A DNA stretch of 64,000 nucleotides from NCBI GenBank assembly GCA_025464095.1, contig JAODMF010000004.1:310001-374000 (forward strand), read 5' to 3'. A model generated the notes under the pieces. It did not search any database, was not told the origin of the DNA, and was given only the letters and a program-made list of their open reading frames with translations. The translations under genes were made by a program, and so were the position numbers. Origin of the DNA: Glaciihabitans sp. (GTDB lineage: Bacteria > Actinomycetota > Actinomycetes > Actinomycetales > Microbacteriaceae). Within the stretch, counting starts at the first letter, position 1, and the number at the start of each line of letters is the position of its first letter. Shown here in pieces: positions 42,944 through 51,971 of the stretch.

Positions 42944-44022
42944 CACTCTCTTCAGCACGCGGAAGCGTCCTGGCGGCGTCGGCCGAAGGTCCGCGTGGTC
43001 GGCCGATCCTCGAGATTCGCGACCTGGTGGTCGACTACGGCTACGGGGACGACCGCGCGCACGCGCTTCGAGGCGTCAACCTCACGCTGCACGAGGGCGA
43101 AGTGCTCGGGCTGGCCGGGGAATCCGGGTGCGGCAAGTCGACGCTCGTCTACGCCGCGACCCGACTGCTGGCGCCTCCCGGCCTGATCAGCGGGGGCGAG
43201 GTGCTGTACTACCCCGAGCAGGGCCAGAAGCCGATCGACATCCTGCGCCAGCCCGACGAAGAATTGCGCGCCGCCCGCTGGCAGGACACTGCGATCGTTT
43301 TTCAGGGAGCAATGAACTCGCTGAACCCCGTCTTTCGCATCGGGCGACAGATAACGGATGCGATCGCCGCACACCGGCCGGAGTGGTCGCGCGCCCAGCG
43401 TGACGACCGCGCCCGCGAGCTGCTGTCGATGGTCGGGATCGCACCCGACCGGGTTTCCTCGTATCCGCACCAGCTATCCGGTGGCATGCGCCAGAGGGTC
43501 ATGATTGCGATGGCCCTCGCGCTCGAGCCGCGGGTGCTCATCATGGACGAACCGACCACCGCCCTTGACGTGGTCATGCAGCGCCAGATCGTCGAGCAGA
43601 TCGTTGAGCTGCGCGACCGCATGGGGTTCTCGGTCATCTTCATCACGCACGATGTGTCGCTCCTGATCGAGGTCGCGGACCGCATCGCGATCATGTACGC
43701 GGGGGAGATCGTGGAGCACGGGCCCGCGCACCGGATGTACCGGGAGCCGAGGCATCCGTACACCCTGGGGCTGCTGAACTCGTTTCCGCCGTTGCATGGG
43801 CCGCGGCAGGAACTCGTCGGCATCCCCGGGTCGCCGCCCGACCTGCAGGCGCTGCCGACCGGCTGTACTTTTCACCCGCGCTGCCCGTTCGCGATGGAAA
43901 GGTGCGTCACCGACGTGCCCGTACTCGGGCCGACCGCCATTCCGGGCGAGGCCGCTCGCAGGGTTGCCTGCTGGCTCAACGAGGACGAGTCGCTGCTGCC
44001 CGCCCCGCTGCACCAGACCTGA
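42940..44022 (+). CDS. ABC transporter ATP-binding protein (OppD/DppD-like)
   Basis: 360 residues. Walker A GESGCGKST, signature LSGGMRQRV, Walker B LIMDEPTTALD, and the C-terminal [12 protein letters not shown] motif. MTLSSARGS at 42940 is chosen because it overlaps the permease stop by ATGA; the longer frame upstream is only a shadow of the permease. Last gene of the inserted operon; repeats begin 12 bp downstream. Confidence 0.9.
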   Translation: MTLSSARGSVLAASAEGPRGRPILEIRDLVVDYGYGDDRAHALRGVNLTLHEGEVLGLAGESGCGKSTLVYAATRLLAPPGLISGGEVLYYPEQGQKPIDILRQPDEELRAARWQDTAIVFQGAMNSLNPVFRIGRQITDAIAAHRPEWSRAQRDDRARELLSMVGIAPDRVSSYPHQLSGGMRQRVMIAMALALEPRVLIMDEPTTALDVVMQRQIVEQIVELRDRMGFSVIFITHDVSLLIEVADRIAIMYAGEIVEHGPAHRMYREPRHPYTLGLLNSFPPLHGPRQELVGIPGSPPDLQALPTGCTFHPRCPFAMERCVTDVPVLGPTAIPGEAARRVACWLNEDESLLPAPLHQT

Positions 44023-44034
44023 TCGCGCGGGTGC

Positions 44035-44308
44035 TTTCGGAAATTCAGGGAATTGCATTTCGCCCGGCGGCAGGTGCCTTCGGAAATTCAGGGTATTGCG
44101 CGAGCTCGCGCGGCCACTTCCGCGAGATGCTGCGACCGCGGGCGCATCCCGCACCCAAAGTCCTGAGTTTCCGAAACTCGCCCGCGAGGGCAGCACTCTC
44201 GAAGTCCTGAGTTTCCGAAACTCACCCGCGAGGGCTGCACTCTCGAAGTCCTGAGTTTCCGAAACTCACCCGCGAGGGCCGCACTCGCGAACTCCTGAAT
44301 TTCCGAAG
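44035..44308. repeat. FAIR-type repeat locus 1: GGAAATTCAGG elements and 44-bp tandem units
   Basis: TTTCGGAAATTCAGGG occurs at 44035 and again (as CTTCGGAAATTCAGGG) 44 bp later. The opposite orientation, TCCTGAGTTTCCGA or TCCTGAATTTCCGA, occurs at 44161, 44205, 44249 and 44293, exactly 44 bp apart. This fills most of the 322-bp gap between the ABC operon and rsmE. No gene is seen here. The same core recurs at 53379 and 56357. (The locus name is only descriptive.). Confidence 0.85.
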
Positions 44309-44332
44309 GGCGAGTGACCAGCGCGGGGCTGG

Positions 44333-44338
44333 CATGCT
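44333..44338 (+). promoter_or_regulatory. Putative leaderless -10 box (CATGCT) of rsmE
   Basis: CATGCT, six bases, then GTG at 44345; it differs from TANNNT at the first position only. Confidence 0.35.
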
Positions 44339-44344
44339 TGGGGA

Positions 44345-45070
44345 GTGGCCAACCTGTACCTGAGCGAAGAGCTGGGCGAGCCCGCCGTCGGCGAGTCAGC
44401 GGCGGTTCTCGGCGCCGAGGCACGTCACGCGGTCACGGTGAACCGCCTCGCGGTGGGCGAGCGAGTGAGCGTCGGCAACGGTTTCGGCACCATTGCGAGC
44501 GGTGTCGTCCGCTCCGCCCTGCCGACCGAGTTCCGGTTCGAGGTGGATGACGTGCGAACCGAGCAGCGCCCGTCACCAGCCATCTGGCTGGCCCAGGCTC
44601 TCGCCAAGGGCGACAGGGACGAACTCGCGGTGCAGGCCGCCACCGAGTTGGGCGTGGACGGAGTGATCCCGTGGGCGGCATCCCGCAGCATCTCCCGCTG
44701 GGAGGGCGCGAAGGTGCGCAAGGGGCAGGATCGCTGGAGCGCGATCGTGCGCGAGGCGAGCAAGCAGTCCGTGCGCCCCTGGCTGCCCGAGGTCAGCCCC
44801 CTGGTCAGCACCAGGCAGCTGGCCGCTCTCGCGACGGATGCCCAGCTCATCGTTCTCGACCCCCTCGCCGACCGCGCTCTGACGGAGTTCACTCCCACCA
44901 AAGACGTCGTTCTTGTCGTCGGTCCCGAGGGAGGCATCGCCCCTTCGGAGTTCGAACTGCTCTACGCGGCGGGCGCTGTCGGGGCCCGGCTGGGGAGCAC
45001 GGTGCTGCGCACGTCAACCGCAGGCCCTGCGGCCATCGCTGTGCTGAGCGCGAAACTCGGGCGCTGGTAG
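44345..45070 (+). CDS. rsmE: 16S rRNA (uracil-1498-N3)-methyltransferase
   Basis: 241 residues, SPOUT-class methyltransferase. N-terminal PUA-like domain (HAVTVNRLAVGERVSV), then the knotted domain with LAQALAKGDRDELAVQAATE and VVGPEGGIAPSEFELLYAAG, LGSTVLRTSTAGPAAI at the SAM site. It modifies U1498 of 16S rRNA. GTG start. It normally follows dnaJ directly in actinobacteria. Confidence 0.92.
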   Translation: MANLYLSEELGEPAVGESAAVLGAEARHAVTVNRLAVGERVSVGNGFGTIASGVVRSALPTEFRFEVDDVRTEQRPSPAIWLAQALAKGDRDELAVQAATELGVDGVIPWAASRSISRWEGAKVRKGQDRWSAIVREASKQSVRPWLPEVSPLVSTRQLAALATDAQLIVLDPLADRALTEFTPTKDVVLVVGPEGGIAPSEFELLYAAGAVGARLGSTVLRTSTAGPAAIAVLSAKLGRW

Positions 45071-45082
45071 CGAAGCAACCCT

Positions 45083-45088
45083 TAAGCT
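45083..45088 (+). promoter_or_regulatory. Leaderless -10 box (TAAGCT) of HIT gene
   Basis: TAAGCT, six bases, then the ATG at 45095. Confidence 0.5.
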
Positions 45089-45094
45089 GAATTC

Positions 45095-45448
45095 ATGTCT
45101 TTGTCAGAGCCCACGATCTTCGAGCGCATCGTCGCGCGCGAAATCCCGGCCGACATCGTGTTCGAGAATGACCGGGTGATCGCGTTCCGCGATATTGCTC
45201 CGCAGGCTAGCCTGCACCTGCTCGTCGTCCCCAAGACGGCGAACTACTCGAACGTCGCCGAACTCGCCGCTGGCGATGCCGCGCTTCTCGCAGAGGTGGT
45301 CGACATTGCGAGCAGGCTGGCGTCCGACCACTCCAATGGCCAGTACCGCCTCGTGTTCAACACCGGTGCGGATGCCGGCCAGACCGTTTTCCATGTCCAC
45401 GCGCACGTTTTGAGCGGCGCCCTCGAGGAAGGCACCCTTGCCTCCTAG
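45095..45448 (+). CDS. HIT family protein (HINT-like purine nucleoside phosphoramidase)
   Basis: 117 residues. The histidine triad is HVHAHV near residue 98, and the N-terminal FERIVAREIPADIVFENDRV is typical of HINT proteins, which hydrolyse AMP-linked substrates. It has its own leaderless promoter. Its last four codons overlap the TTG start of phoH, so phoH translation is coupled to it. Confidence 0.92.
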   Translation: MSLSEPTIFERIVAREIPADIVFENDRVIAFRDIAPQASLHLLVVPKTANYSNVAELAAGDAALLAEVVDIASRLASDHSNGQYRLVFNTGADAGQTVFHVHAHVLSGALEEGTLAS

Positions 45449-46490
45449 CGGCACCGCAAACGAGCCCGGCAGCGACCGGGTCGAAATTCGGGTGGATGGC
45501 GTGGCGATGGTGCGACTTCTCGGCACCCAGGATCGGCTGCTGCGCGAGATCGAGCGAGAAGTTCCCGCCGTGCAGGTCATGGTGCGGGGCAACGTAGTGA
45601 CCCTCGAGGGGGAAACCTCTCAGGTACAAGCCGCCAGGCGACTGGTGGAGGAACTGGTGCAATTGGTGCGAAACGGTGCAGACCTCGGGCAGGGCGACGT
45701 GAAGTCCTCGGCCCGCATCCTGGAGACGAACGCGGGGAGCCCGGCCGAGCTGCTCAGCCAGGCGATCCTGACGAGCCGCGGCAAGAGCATCCGGCCGAAG
45801 ACCCTCGGCCAGAAGGAGTATGTCGACGCGATCGACGAGAACACCATCGTCTTCGGCATCGGCCCCGCCGGAACGGGCAAGACCTACCTCGCGATGGCGA
45901 AAGCAGTGCAGGCCCTGCAGCGCAAGGAGGTCGAGCGCATCATCCTGACGCGTCCGGCGGTCGAGGCGGGCGAGCGCCTCGGATTCCTGCCGGGCACGCT
46001 CACCGACAAGATCGACCCGTACCTGCGCCCGCTGTATGACGCGCTGAACGAGATGATGGATCCCGAGATGGTCCCCAAGCTGCTCGCCGCGGGTACCGTC
46101 GAGGTCGCGCCGCTCGCATACATGCGCGGCCGCACGCTGAACAACGCGTTCATTGTGCTCGATGAGGCGCAGAACACGTCCCCCGAGCAGATGAAGATGT
46201 TTCTCACGCGGCTCGGCTTCGGCTCCAAGATGGTGGTGACCGGCGACATAACCCAGGTCGACCTGCCCGTGGGAGCGAGCGGCCTGCAGCTCGTGACGCG
46301 GGTCCTGGGCGACATCGACGACATCCGGTTCTCCCGGCTGACGAGCGCCGACGTCGTGCGTCACACGCTGGTCGGTGAAATCGTGGATGCGTACACCCGG
46401 TACGACGCGGAGCGCCAGGCCGCACGGTTCGAAAAATCCGAAGCGCGCGACATCGCCGCTGACCGGGCCAGCGACGGGGGAGCCCGCTGA
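45438..46490 (+). CDS. phoH: PhoH-like ATPase
   Basis: 350 residues. An N-terminal nucleic acid-binding (KH-like) region ([20 protein letters not shown]), then the P-loop domain with [19 protein letters not shown] and [20 protein letters not shown]. PhoH proteins are ATPases with a proposed RNA role, usually paired with YbeY. The TTG at 45438 is chosen because of GAGGAAGG just upstream; it overlaps the HIT gene by 11 bp. Confidence 0.9.
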   Translation: MPPSGTANEPGSDRVEIRVDGVAMVRLLGTQDRLLREIEREVPAVQVMVRGNVVTLEGETSQVQAARRLVEELVQLVRNGADLGQGDVKSSARILETNAGSPAELLSQAILTSRGKSIRPKTLGQKEYVDAIDENTIVFGIGPAGTGKTYLAMAKAVQALQRKEVERIILTRPAVEAGERLGFLPGTLTDKIDPYLRPLYDALNEMMDPEMVPKLLAAGTVEVAPLAYMRGRTLNNAFIVLDEAQNTSPEQMKMFLTRLGFGSKMVVTGDITQVDLPVGASGLQLVTRVLGDIDDIRFSRLTSADVVRHTLVGEIVDAYTRYDAERQAARFEKSEARDIAADRASDGGAR

Positions 46491-46951
46491 TGTCGATCGA
46501 GATCAACAATGAGTCCGGTGTTGCCGTGGATGAGGCGACCCTGCAGCGCCTCGTGACGTTCGACCTCGACCAGCTTCACGTGCATCCGGATGCCGAACTC
46601 GCGATCGTGCTCGTCGACGAGGGCGCGATGGAGCAACTGCACCTGCAGTGGATGGACGAGCCCGGTCCGACGGATGTGCTCAGCTTTCCCATGGACGAGC
46701 TGCGCCCCGGAACCGAGGACCAGCCCACTCCCGCCGGCCTGCTCGGCGACATCGTGCTGTGCCCGCAGGTGGCAATCGCCCAGGCCGAGACCGCGGGACA
46801 CAGCCCGCTCGAGGAGCTGCTGCTGCTCACGACCCACGGCCTGCTGCACCTGCTCGGCTTCGACCACGCGGAGCCGGATGAAGAGAAGGAGATGTTCGGG
46901 CTGCAGCGCGATCTCCTTGTCGGCTTTGCGCTGAGTGAGCGACGCAAGTAG
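46490..46951 (+). CDS. ybeY: Endoribonuclease YbeY
   Basis: 153 residues. The zinc site is [13 protein letters not shown] near residues 115-127 (HGxLHLxGxDH). YbeY matures 16S rRNA 3' ends and takes part in ribosome quality control. Its ATG shares one base with the phoH stop, so the two are coupled. Confidence 0.93.
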   Translation: MSIEINNESGVAVDEATLQRLVTFDLDQLHVHPDAELAIVLVDEGAMEQLHLQWMDEPGPTDVLSFPMDELRPGTEDQPTPAGLLGDIVLCPQVAIAQAETAGHSPLEELLLLTTHGLLHLLGFDHAEPDEEKEMFGLQRDLLVGFALSERRK

Positions 46952-46957
46952 GCGACG

Positions 46958-48244
46958 ATGATCGCGATTTTCGTTCTCGTCGCGGTGGTTCTCGTCATTT
47001 TCGGCGGGCTTCTGGCGGCATCGGACGCTGCCCTCACCGTGCTGAGTCGCACCGACCTGGTCGACCTCGCGTCGCACAGCAGGCGGTCGCGGAGGGCCAT
47101 TCTCTCGGTCGCGAGCGACCTCGGCGCCCACATCAACGCGTTGAACTTCATGCGGGTGGTTTCGGAGACGACCGCAGCCGTGCTGGTTTCGCTGTCGTTC
47201 GCCTATGTCTTCGAGTGGTGGTGGGCGCTGCTGGCCAGCGCGCTCATCATGACGGCGGTCTCCTTCGTGCTCGTCGGATCCAGTCCGCGCAGCGTGGGAC
47301 GCGCGCACGCACGGGGCATCGTCACGTTCTCGGCGCCGGTCATTCGCGGCATCCGGCTGCTGCTCGGCCCGATCGCCGACGCCCTCGTCGCGGTAGGCAA
47401 CCGGGTGACGCCGGGGCGACCGAAGAACGCGACGTTCTCCAGTGAAGAGCAGCTGCTCAGCATGGTCGACGAGGCGACGGAGCTCGACGTGCTCGAGGAA
47501 GACGACCGCGAGCTGATCCACTCGATCTTCGAGTTCAACGACACGGTCGTTCGCGAGGTCATGGTGCCGCGCACCGACATGGTTACCGTCGACGGCGACG
47601 ACTTGGTCGGCACGGCCATGGGGCTGTTTTTGAGCCGCGGGGTGTCCCGCATGCCTGTCCTGGGCGACGGGATCGACGAGGTCGTCGGCATCCTGTACCT
47701 GAGGGATGTTGCCCGCCTGACCTACGAACAGACACTGGTTTCTGAGACCGCGACGGCTGCCGATCTCGCCCGCCCGGCGGCGTTCGTGCCCGAATCGAAG
47801 AAGGCGGACGACACGCTCCGCCAGATGCAGCTGGAGTCGAACCACCTCGCAATGGTCGTGGATGAGTACGGCGGAATTGCCGGACTCGTCACCCTCGAGG
47901 ACCTGATCGAGGAGCTCGTGGGGGACATCTCCGACGAATACGACCGCGAGCTGCCCGACTATGAAGAGGTCTCGGAGGGCCGCTACCGGGTGAGCGCCCG
48001 GATGCCCGTCGACGAACTCGGCGACCTGTTCGGACTCGAGCTCGAGGATGACGAGGTCGACTCGGTGGGCGGCCTCCTCACGAAGGCCCTCGGCCGCCTT
48101 CCCGTGCCAGGTTCGGTCGCGACGACATCCGGGCTCATCCTCACCGCCGAGCGCTCAGACGGTCGCCGCAAACGCATCAGCACCGTGCTGGCCGAACGGG
48201 ACCAGGCACTCATCGACGCGCAGGCCGCGTTCGGCGACGAGTAA
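46958..48244 (+). CDS. CNNM/HlyC-CorC family transporter with CBS pair
   Basis: 428 residues. N-terminal DUF21 (CNNM) membrane domain with about three helices (residues 1-150), a CBS pair (HSIFEFNDTVVREVMVPRTD near 187-206, then MPVLGDGIDEVVGILYLRDV), and a C-terminal CorC_HlyC domain (GRYRVSARMPVDELGDLFGL). Related to Mg2+/Co2+ efflux proteins; often called hemolysin-like without evidence. Six bases after ybeY. Confidence 0.9.
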   Translation: MIAIFVLVAVVLVIFGGLLAASDAALTVLSRTDLVDLASHSRRSRRAILSVASDLGAHINALNFMRVVSETTAAVLVSLSFAYVFEWWWALLASALIMTAVSFVLVGSSPRSVGRAHARGIVTFSAPVIRGIRLLLGPIADALVAVGNRVTPGRPKNATFSSEEQLLSMVDEATELDVLEEDDRELIHSIFEFNDTVVREVMVPRTDMVTVDGDDLVGTAMGLFLSRGVSRMPVLGDGIDEVVGILYLRDVARLTYEQTLVSETATAADLARPAAFVPESKKADDTLRQMQLESNHLAMVVDEYGGIAGLVTLEDLIEELVGDISDEYDRELPDYEEVSEGRYRVSARMPVDELGDLFGLELEDDEVDSVGGLLTKALGRLPVPGSVATTSGLILTAERSDGRRKRISTVLAERDQALIDAQAAFGDE

Positions 48245-48254
48245 CCTCGAGGCA

Positions 48255-49154
48255 ATGACTTCCCCAGAACCCTTCCGCGCCGGCTTCGTCAGCTTCGTCG
48301 GCCGCCCCAACGTCGGCAAGTCGACGCTCACCAACGCCCTGGTCGGCGAGAAGGTCGCGATTACGTCGTCCAAGCCGCAGACCACGCGCCGCGCCATCCG
48401 CGGAATCGTGCATCAGGCCAACGGCCAGCTCATCATCGTCGACACCCCGGGCATGCATCGCCCACGCACGCTGCTGGGGGAGCGCCTCAACTCGATAGTG
48501 CAGGACACCCTCGCCGATGTCGACGTCGTCGGGTTCTGTGTTCCGGCGAACGAGCGCATCGGTCCCGGTGATCGGTACATCAACGAGCAGCTGGATGCGT
48601 TCCCGCGGGCGAAAAAGGTGGCGATCGTCACCAAGATCGACGCCACGAGTCGGCCCGAGGTTGCAAAGCAGCTGCAGGCGGTCAGCGAACTGCGCGACTG
48701 GGACTCCATCATCCCGACCTCGGGAACCAGCCGTCTCCAGCTCGACACGCTCGCCGCGGAGCTGATCAAGCTCATGCCGATCTCCGAGGCGCTCTACCCG
48801 AGCGACACGACCACAGACGAGGGGCTCGAGGCCCGCGTGAGCGAGCTCATCCGCGAGGCCGTCCTCGAGGGAGTCGAAGACGAGTTGCCGCACTCGATCG
48901 CGGTCACCATCGACGACATGGTCGAGCGCGAGGACAAAGACTTGCTCGAGATCTACGCGAACCTCTTTGTGGAGCGCGACAGCCAGAAAGGCATCATCAT
49001 CGGGCACGGCGGTGAGCGGCTTCAGGATGTCGGAGCCCGCGCCCGCGCCCAGATCGAGCCGCTCGTGGGTAAGCAGGTGTTCCTCTCGCTGCGGGTGAAA
49101 GTTGCCAAGGACTGGCAGCGTGACCCGAAACAGCTCGGGCGGCTGGGCTTTTAG
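48255..49154 (+). CDS. era: GTPase Era
   Basis: 299 residues. G1 GRPNVGKST, G3 DTPGMH, G4 TKID, and a C-terminal KH domain (SQKGIIIGHGGERLQDVGAR) that binds the 3' end of 16S rRNA during 30S assembly. The ATG at 48255 gives the family N-terminus. TAACCT, overlapping the stop of the CBS gene, lies seven bases before it. Confidence 0.94.
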   Translation: MTSPEPFRAGFVSFVGRPNVGKSTLTNALVGEKVAITSSKPQTTRRAIRGIVHQANGQLIIVDTPGMHRPRTLLGERLNSIVQDTLADVDVVGFCVPANERIGPGDRYINEQLDAFPRAKKVAIVTKIDATSRPEVAKQLQAVSELRDWDSIIPTSGTSRLQLDTLAAELIKLMPISEALYPSDTTTDEGLEARVSELIREAVLEGVEDELPHSIAVTIDDMVEREDKDLLEIYANLFVERDSQKGIIIGHGGERLQDVGARARAQIEPLVGKQVFLSLRVKVAKDWQRDPKQLGRLGF

Positions 49155-49240
49155 GCGGGGCTACTACCTCCTGCGGATGATTTTTGCGGCCCAACGGACG
49201 ACATAGTCGCCCGCGTCTCGCATCCACGGGCGCCCGCCCG

Positions 49241-49246
49241 TAGCGT
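49241..49246 (+). promoter_or_regulatory. Leaderless -10 box (TAGCGT) of histidine kinase
   Basis: TAGCGT, six bases, then the ATG at 49253. Confidence 0.5.
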
Positions 49247-49252
49247 TGAGCC

Positions 49253-50461
49253 ATGTTCCGCGCCTTGAAGCCCTACCAACTGGTAGTGGACGCCGCCATC
49301 GCGGTCGCGTTCTTCATCGCCGTCTACAACTTTCCCGGCTCCAATCCCACCGGGCTCCCCGAGCAGGGGCTCATCCTCGGCATGTCGGTCGTGCTTCTGC
49401 TGCGTCGCCTGTCGCCGGGAGGCGCACTCGTCATTGCGTGGATGCTCGCCCTGCTGCAGATGTACGTCGCGCACATTCCGCCGTCGATTTCCGACCTCGC
49501 GATCCTGCCCGTGCTGTACGCCACCTCGGCTTATGGCAACCGGCTGCTGCGCTGGCTCGGGCTCGCATCCGTCGGGCTGGGCGCCGCGCTCGGCAGCCTG
49601 TACCTGGCATTCTCGGGCACGGCCTACCTCTTCGGCCTCAACTTCGACTTCAGCAGCGTGACCCGCCTCGCCGCCATCCTCGTGCAGTTCGCGTTCCTCG
49701 CGGTCGCGATGCTCGTACTGCTCGGACTGCCCTGGACCCTCGGCCAGCTTGTGCGAACCCGCATTCAGGCGCGCGCCAGCCGGGAGGCGCAGGCGGCGGC
49801 GGAGCTCGAAGCGCAGGTGGCCGAGCAGGACGTGATTGTCGAGCAGGAGCGCAACCGCATCGCCCGCGACATGCACGACGTGGTCGCGCACTCGCTCGCC
49901 GTCGTCATCGCCCAGGCGGACGGCGCGCGGTACGCCTCGCGCAAAGACCCGGCCGCGGTCGACGACGCCCTGAACGCCATCTCATCGACCGCTCGCGAGG
50001 CACTCGGCGACGTGCGACTGCTGCTCGGCCAGTTGAGGCACAGCCAGGCCGAGGGGCCCCAGCCGAGCCTCGCGGAACTCTCCCGGCTCATCGAGCAGCT
50101 GCGGGCATCCGGTCTCGACATCGAGATGGATTCGATCGGGCATCCGCTCGCCCTCGGCAACGGCCAGCAGCTGGCCATCTACCGCATCGTGCAGGAGGCG
50201 CTCACCAACGTGCTGCGCCATGGCGATGTCGGCAAGCGAGCCTTCGTCCGTTTCGTCTGGACAGCACACGACCTGGAGGTCACCATCACAAGCAGCCTGC
50301 TTTCATCGCCGCGCACCGCTGAGTTGCGCGTCGGCCACGGACTGGCAGGCATGCGTGAGCGCGCGGCCCTCGTCGGGGGCCAGCTGACCACGGCGGTGAG
50401 CGACCAGAAATTCGTCGTGCGGGCATCCGTGCCGTCGACGCCGGTGGCGGTGCAGGCGTGA
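49253..50461 (+). CDS. NarL-type sensor histidine kinase
   Basis: 402 residues. About five N-terminal membrane helices (residues 10-165) with very short outside loops, a linker with coiled coil (SREAQAAAELEAQVAEQDVI), HisKA_3 dimerisation with the phospho-acceptor His in RIARDMHDVVAHSLAVV (near residue 211), and an ATPase domain with GHGLAGMRERAALVGG. The lack of a large sensor domain suggests it senses a membrane signal, often through its partner transporter. Overlaps the response regulator by four bases. Confidence 0.9.
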   Translation: MFRALKPYQLVVDAAIAVAFFIAVYNFPGSNPTGLPEQGLILGMSVVLLLRRLSPGGALVIAWMLALLQMYVAHIPPSISDLAILPVLYATSAYGNRLLRWLGLASVGLGAALGSLYLAFSGTAYLFGLNFDFSSVTRLAAILVQFAFLAVAMLVLLGLPWTLGQLVRTRIQARASREAQAAAELEAQVAEQDVIVEQERNRIARDMHDVVAHSLAVVIAQADGARYASRKDPAAVDDALNAISSTAREALGDVRLLLGQLRHSQAEGPQPSLAELSRLIEQLRASGLDIEMDSIGHPLALGNGQQLAIYRIVQEALTNVLRHGDVGKRAFVRFVWTAHDLEVTITSSLLSSPRTAELRVGHGLAGMRERAALVGGQLTTAVSDQKFVVRASVPSTPVAVQA

Positions 50462-51126
50462 GCGCACCGATTCGGGTCGCCCTCGTCGACGACCAGGCGC
50501 TGTTTCGCGCGGGAATCCGCATGCTCGTCTCCTCCCAGGATGATCTCGAATTCGTCGGAGAGGCGGGAAACGGTGCCGACGGCATCATCGTCGCGGCGGA
50601 GGCCCGGCCCGACGTCATCCTGATGGACATCCGGATGCCCGTCATGGACGGCATCGACGCCACCCGCACCATCCTCGAGCGAGCGGATGCTGCGGGGATC
50701 ACGAGGCCGCGCATCATCGTGCTCACCACCTTCGATCTCGATGAGGCGGCCACGAGGGCGATTCGCGGTGGGGCGAGCGGGTTCCTGCTCAAGGACACCG
50801 ATCCCGAGTTTCTGCTCGCCGCAATTCGCACCGTGCACGCCGGGACCTCGGTCATCGCGGCGGCCGCGACGCGGGAACTCTTCGAGCACTTCGATTCGCA
50901 GGCGGCGAGTACCACCCCGCCCGATTCGTACTCGGCACTGACCTCGCGCGAGCGCGACATCTTCCTGTTGGCGGCGCGCGGACTCAGCAACTCCGAGATC
51001 GCCGGCGCGGAGTTCCTGAGCGAGGCAACCGTGAAGACGCACATCAGTCGCATCCTCGCGAAACTGCAACTGCGCGACCGCGTGCAGCTCGTCGTGTTCG
51101 CCTTCGAGCACCGCCTGGTCGGGTAG
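50458..51126 (+). CDS. LuxR/NarL family response regulator
   Basis: 222 residues. Receiver domain with phospho-acceptor Asp in PDVILMDIRMPVMDG (near residue 60) and Lys in GFLLKDTD, and a C-terminal GerE HTH (SALTSRERDIFLLAARGLSN, then ATVKTHISRILAKL). Partner of the kinase just upstream (GTGA overlap). It likely controls the ABC transporter genes that follow. Confidence 0.92.
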   Translation: MSAPIRVALVDDQALFRAGIRMLVSSQDDLEFVGEAGNGADGIIVAAEARPDVILMDIRMPVMDGIDATRTILERADAAGITRPRIIVLTTFDLDEAATRAIRGGASGFLLKDTDPEFLLAAIRTVHAGTSVIAAAATRELFEHFDSQAASTTPPDSYSALTSRERDIFLLAARGLSNSEIAGAEFLSEATVKTHISRILAKLQLRDRVQLVVFAFEHRLVG

Positions 51127-51197
51127 TTCGCCCAGGCTCATCCGCTGGATGTAGCGGACAACGCCTTGCGCACGATTCCGGCCGGCGGGCTCCTTCC

Positions 51198-51203
51198 TAG
51201 GCT
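51198..51203 (+). promoter_or_regulatory. Leaderless -10 box (TAGGCT) of ABC ATPase
   Basis: TAGGCT, six bases, then the ATG at 51210. The ABC genes can thus be transcribed separately from the two-component system. Confidence 0.5.
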
Positions 51204-51209
51204 GAGGCA

Positions 51210-51971
51210 ATGGAACTCACTCAGTCAGGCATGGGGCTCGTCGCGCGAGTCGCGGCGCTCACGAAATCGTACGGATCCGGCGCGACTGCGGTCAGCGCAC
51301 TCTCGGACGTCTCGATCGGACTTCGTCAGGGCGAATTCACGGCGATCATGGGCCCGAGCGGTTCGGGCAAATCGACGCTCATGCACATCATGGCGGGCCT
51401 CGACACGGCCACGAGCGGTCGGGTCTGGCTCGCCGACACCGACATCACGGAGCTGCCGGATTCGGAGCTCACGATCCTGCGTCGCCGGCGGGTCGGCTTC
51501 GTCTTCCAAAGCTTCAACCTCGTGCCGACGCTCGACATCGAGGGCAACATCCTGCTGCCCTTCGAACTGGATGGCCGCCGCCCCACCGCGGACGAGCGCA
51601 CCTGGATCGACCAGCTCATCTCCTCCCTCGGCCTCGACGATCGACTCCGGCACCGCCCTCATGAACTCTCCGGCGGGCAGCAACAGCGCGTGGCCATCGC
51701 TCGTGCACTCGGCACGCGGCCCGACCTGGTTTTCGCGGACGAACCCACCGGCAACCTCGATTCCCGGTCCGGCCGCGAAGTGCTGTCGCTGTTGGCCGCC
51801 GCCAGTTCCGAGTACGGCCAGAGCATCGCCATGGTCACCCACGACCCGATCGCGGCCAGCTATGCCGACCGCATCCTCTTTCTCGCCGACGGCCGCCTCG
51901 TGGAGGAACGGTCGCGCTCGACCGCCGAGGAGATCAGCGGCTTCATGCTCGGAATGGAGCAGCACTCGTGA
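51210..51971 (+). CDS. ABC transporter ATP-binding protein (MacB/LolD-like)
   Basis: 253 residues. Walker [11 protein letters not shown]-loop [17 protein letters not shown] (the MacB/LolD/BceA type), signature LSGGQQQRV, Walker [17 protein letters not shown]. Paired with an FtsX-type permease, such ATPases drive mechanotransmission or export of peptides and antibiotics rather than import. Overlaps the permease by GTGA. Confidence 0.9.
   Translation: MELTQSGMGLVARVAALTKSYGSGATAVSALSDVSIGLRQGEFTAIMGPSGSGKSTLMHIMAGLDTATSGRVWLADTDITELPDSELTILRRRRVGFVFQSFNLVPTLDIEGNILLPFELDGRRPTADERTWIDQLISSLGLDDRLRHRPHELSGGQQQRVAIARALGTRPDLVFADEPTGNLDSRSGREVLSLLAAASSEYGQSIAMVTHDPIAASYADRILFLADGRLVEERSRSTAEEISGFMLGMEQHS

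Noticed and set aside
44161-44308. Possible CRISPR array with 44-bp period
   Set aside because: The stretch between the cores is also repeated (CCCGCGAGGG and GCACTC), so there are no spacers; it belongs to a dispersed palindromic family.
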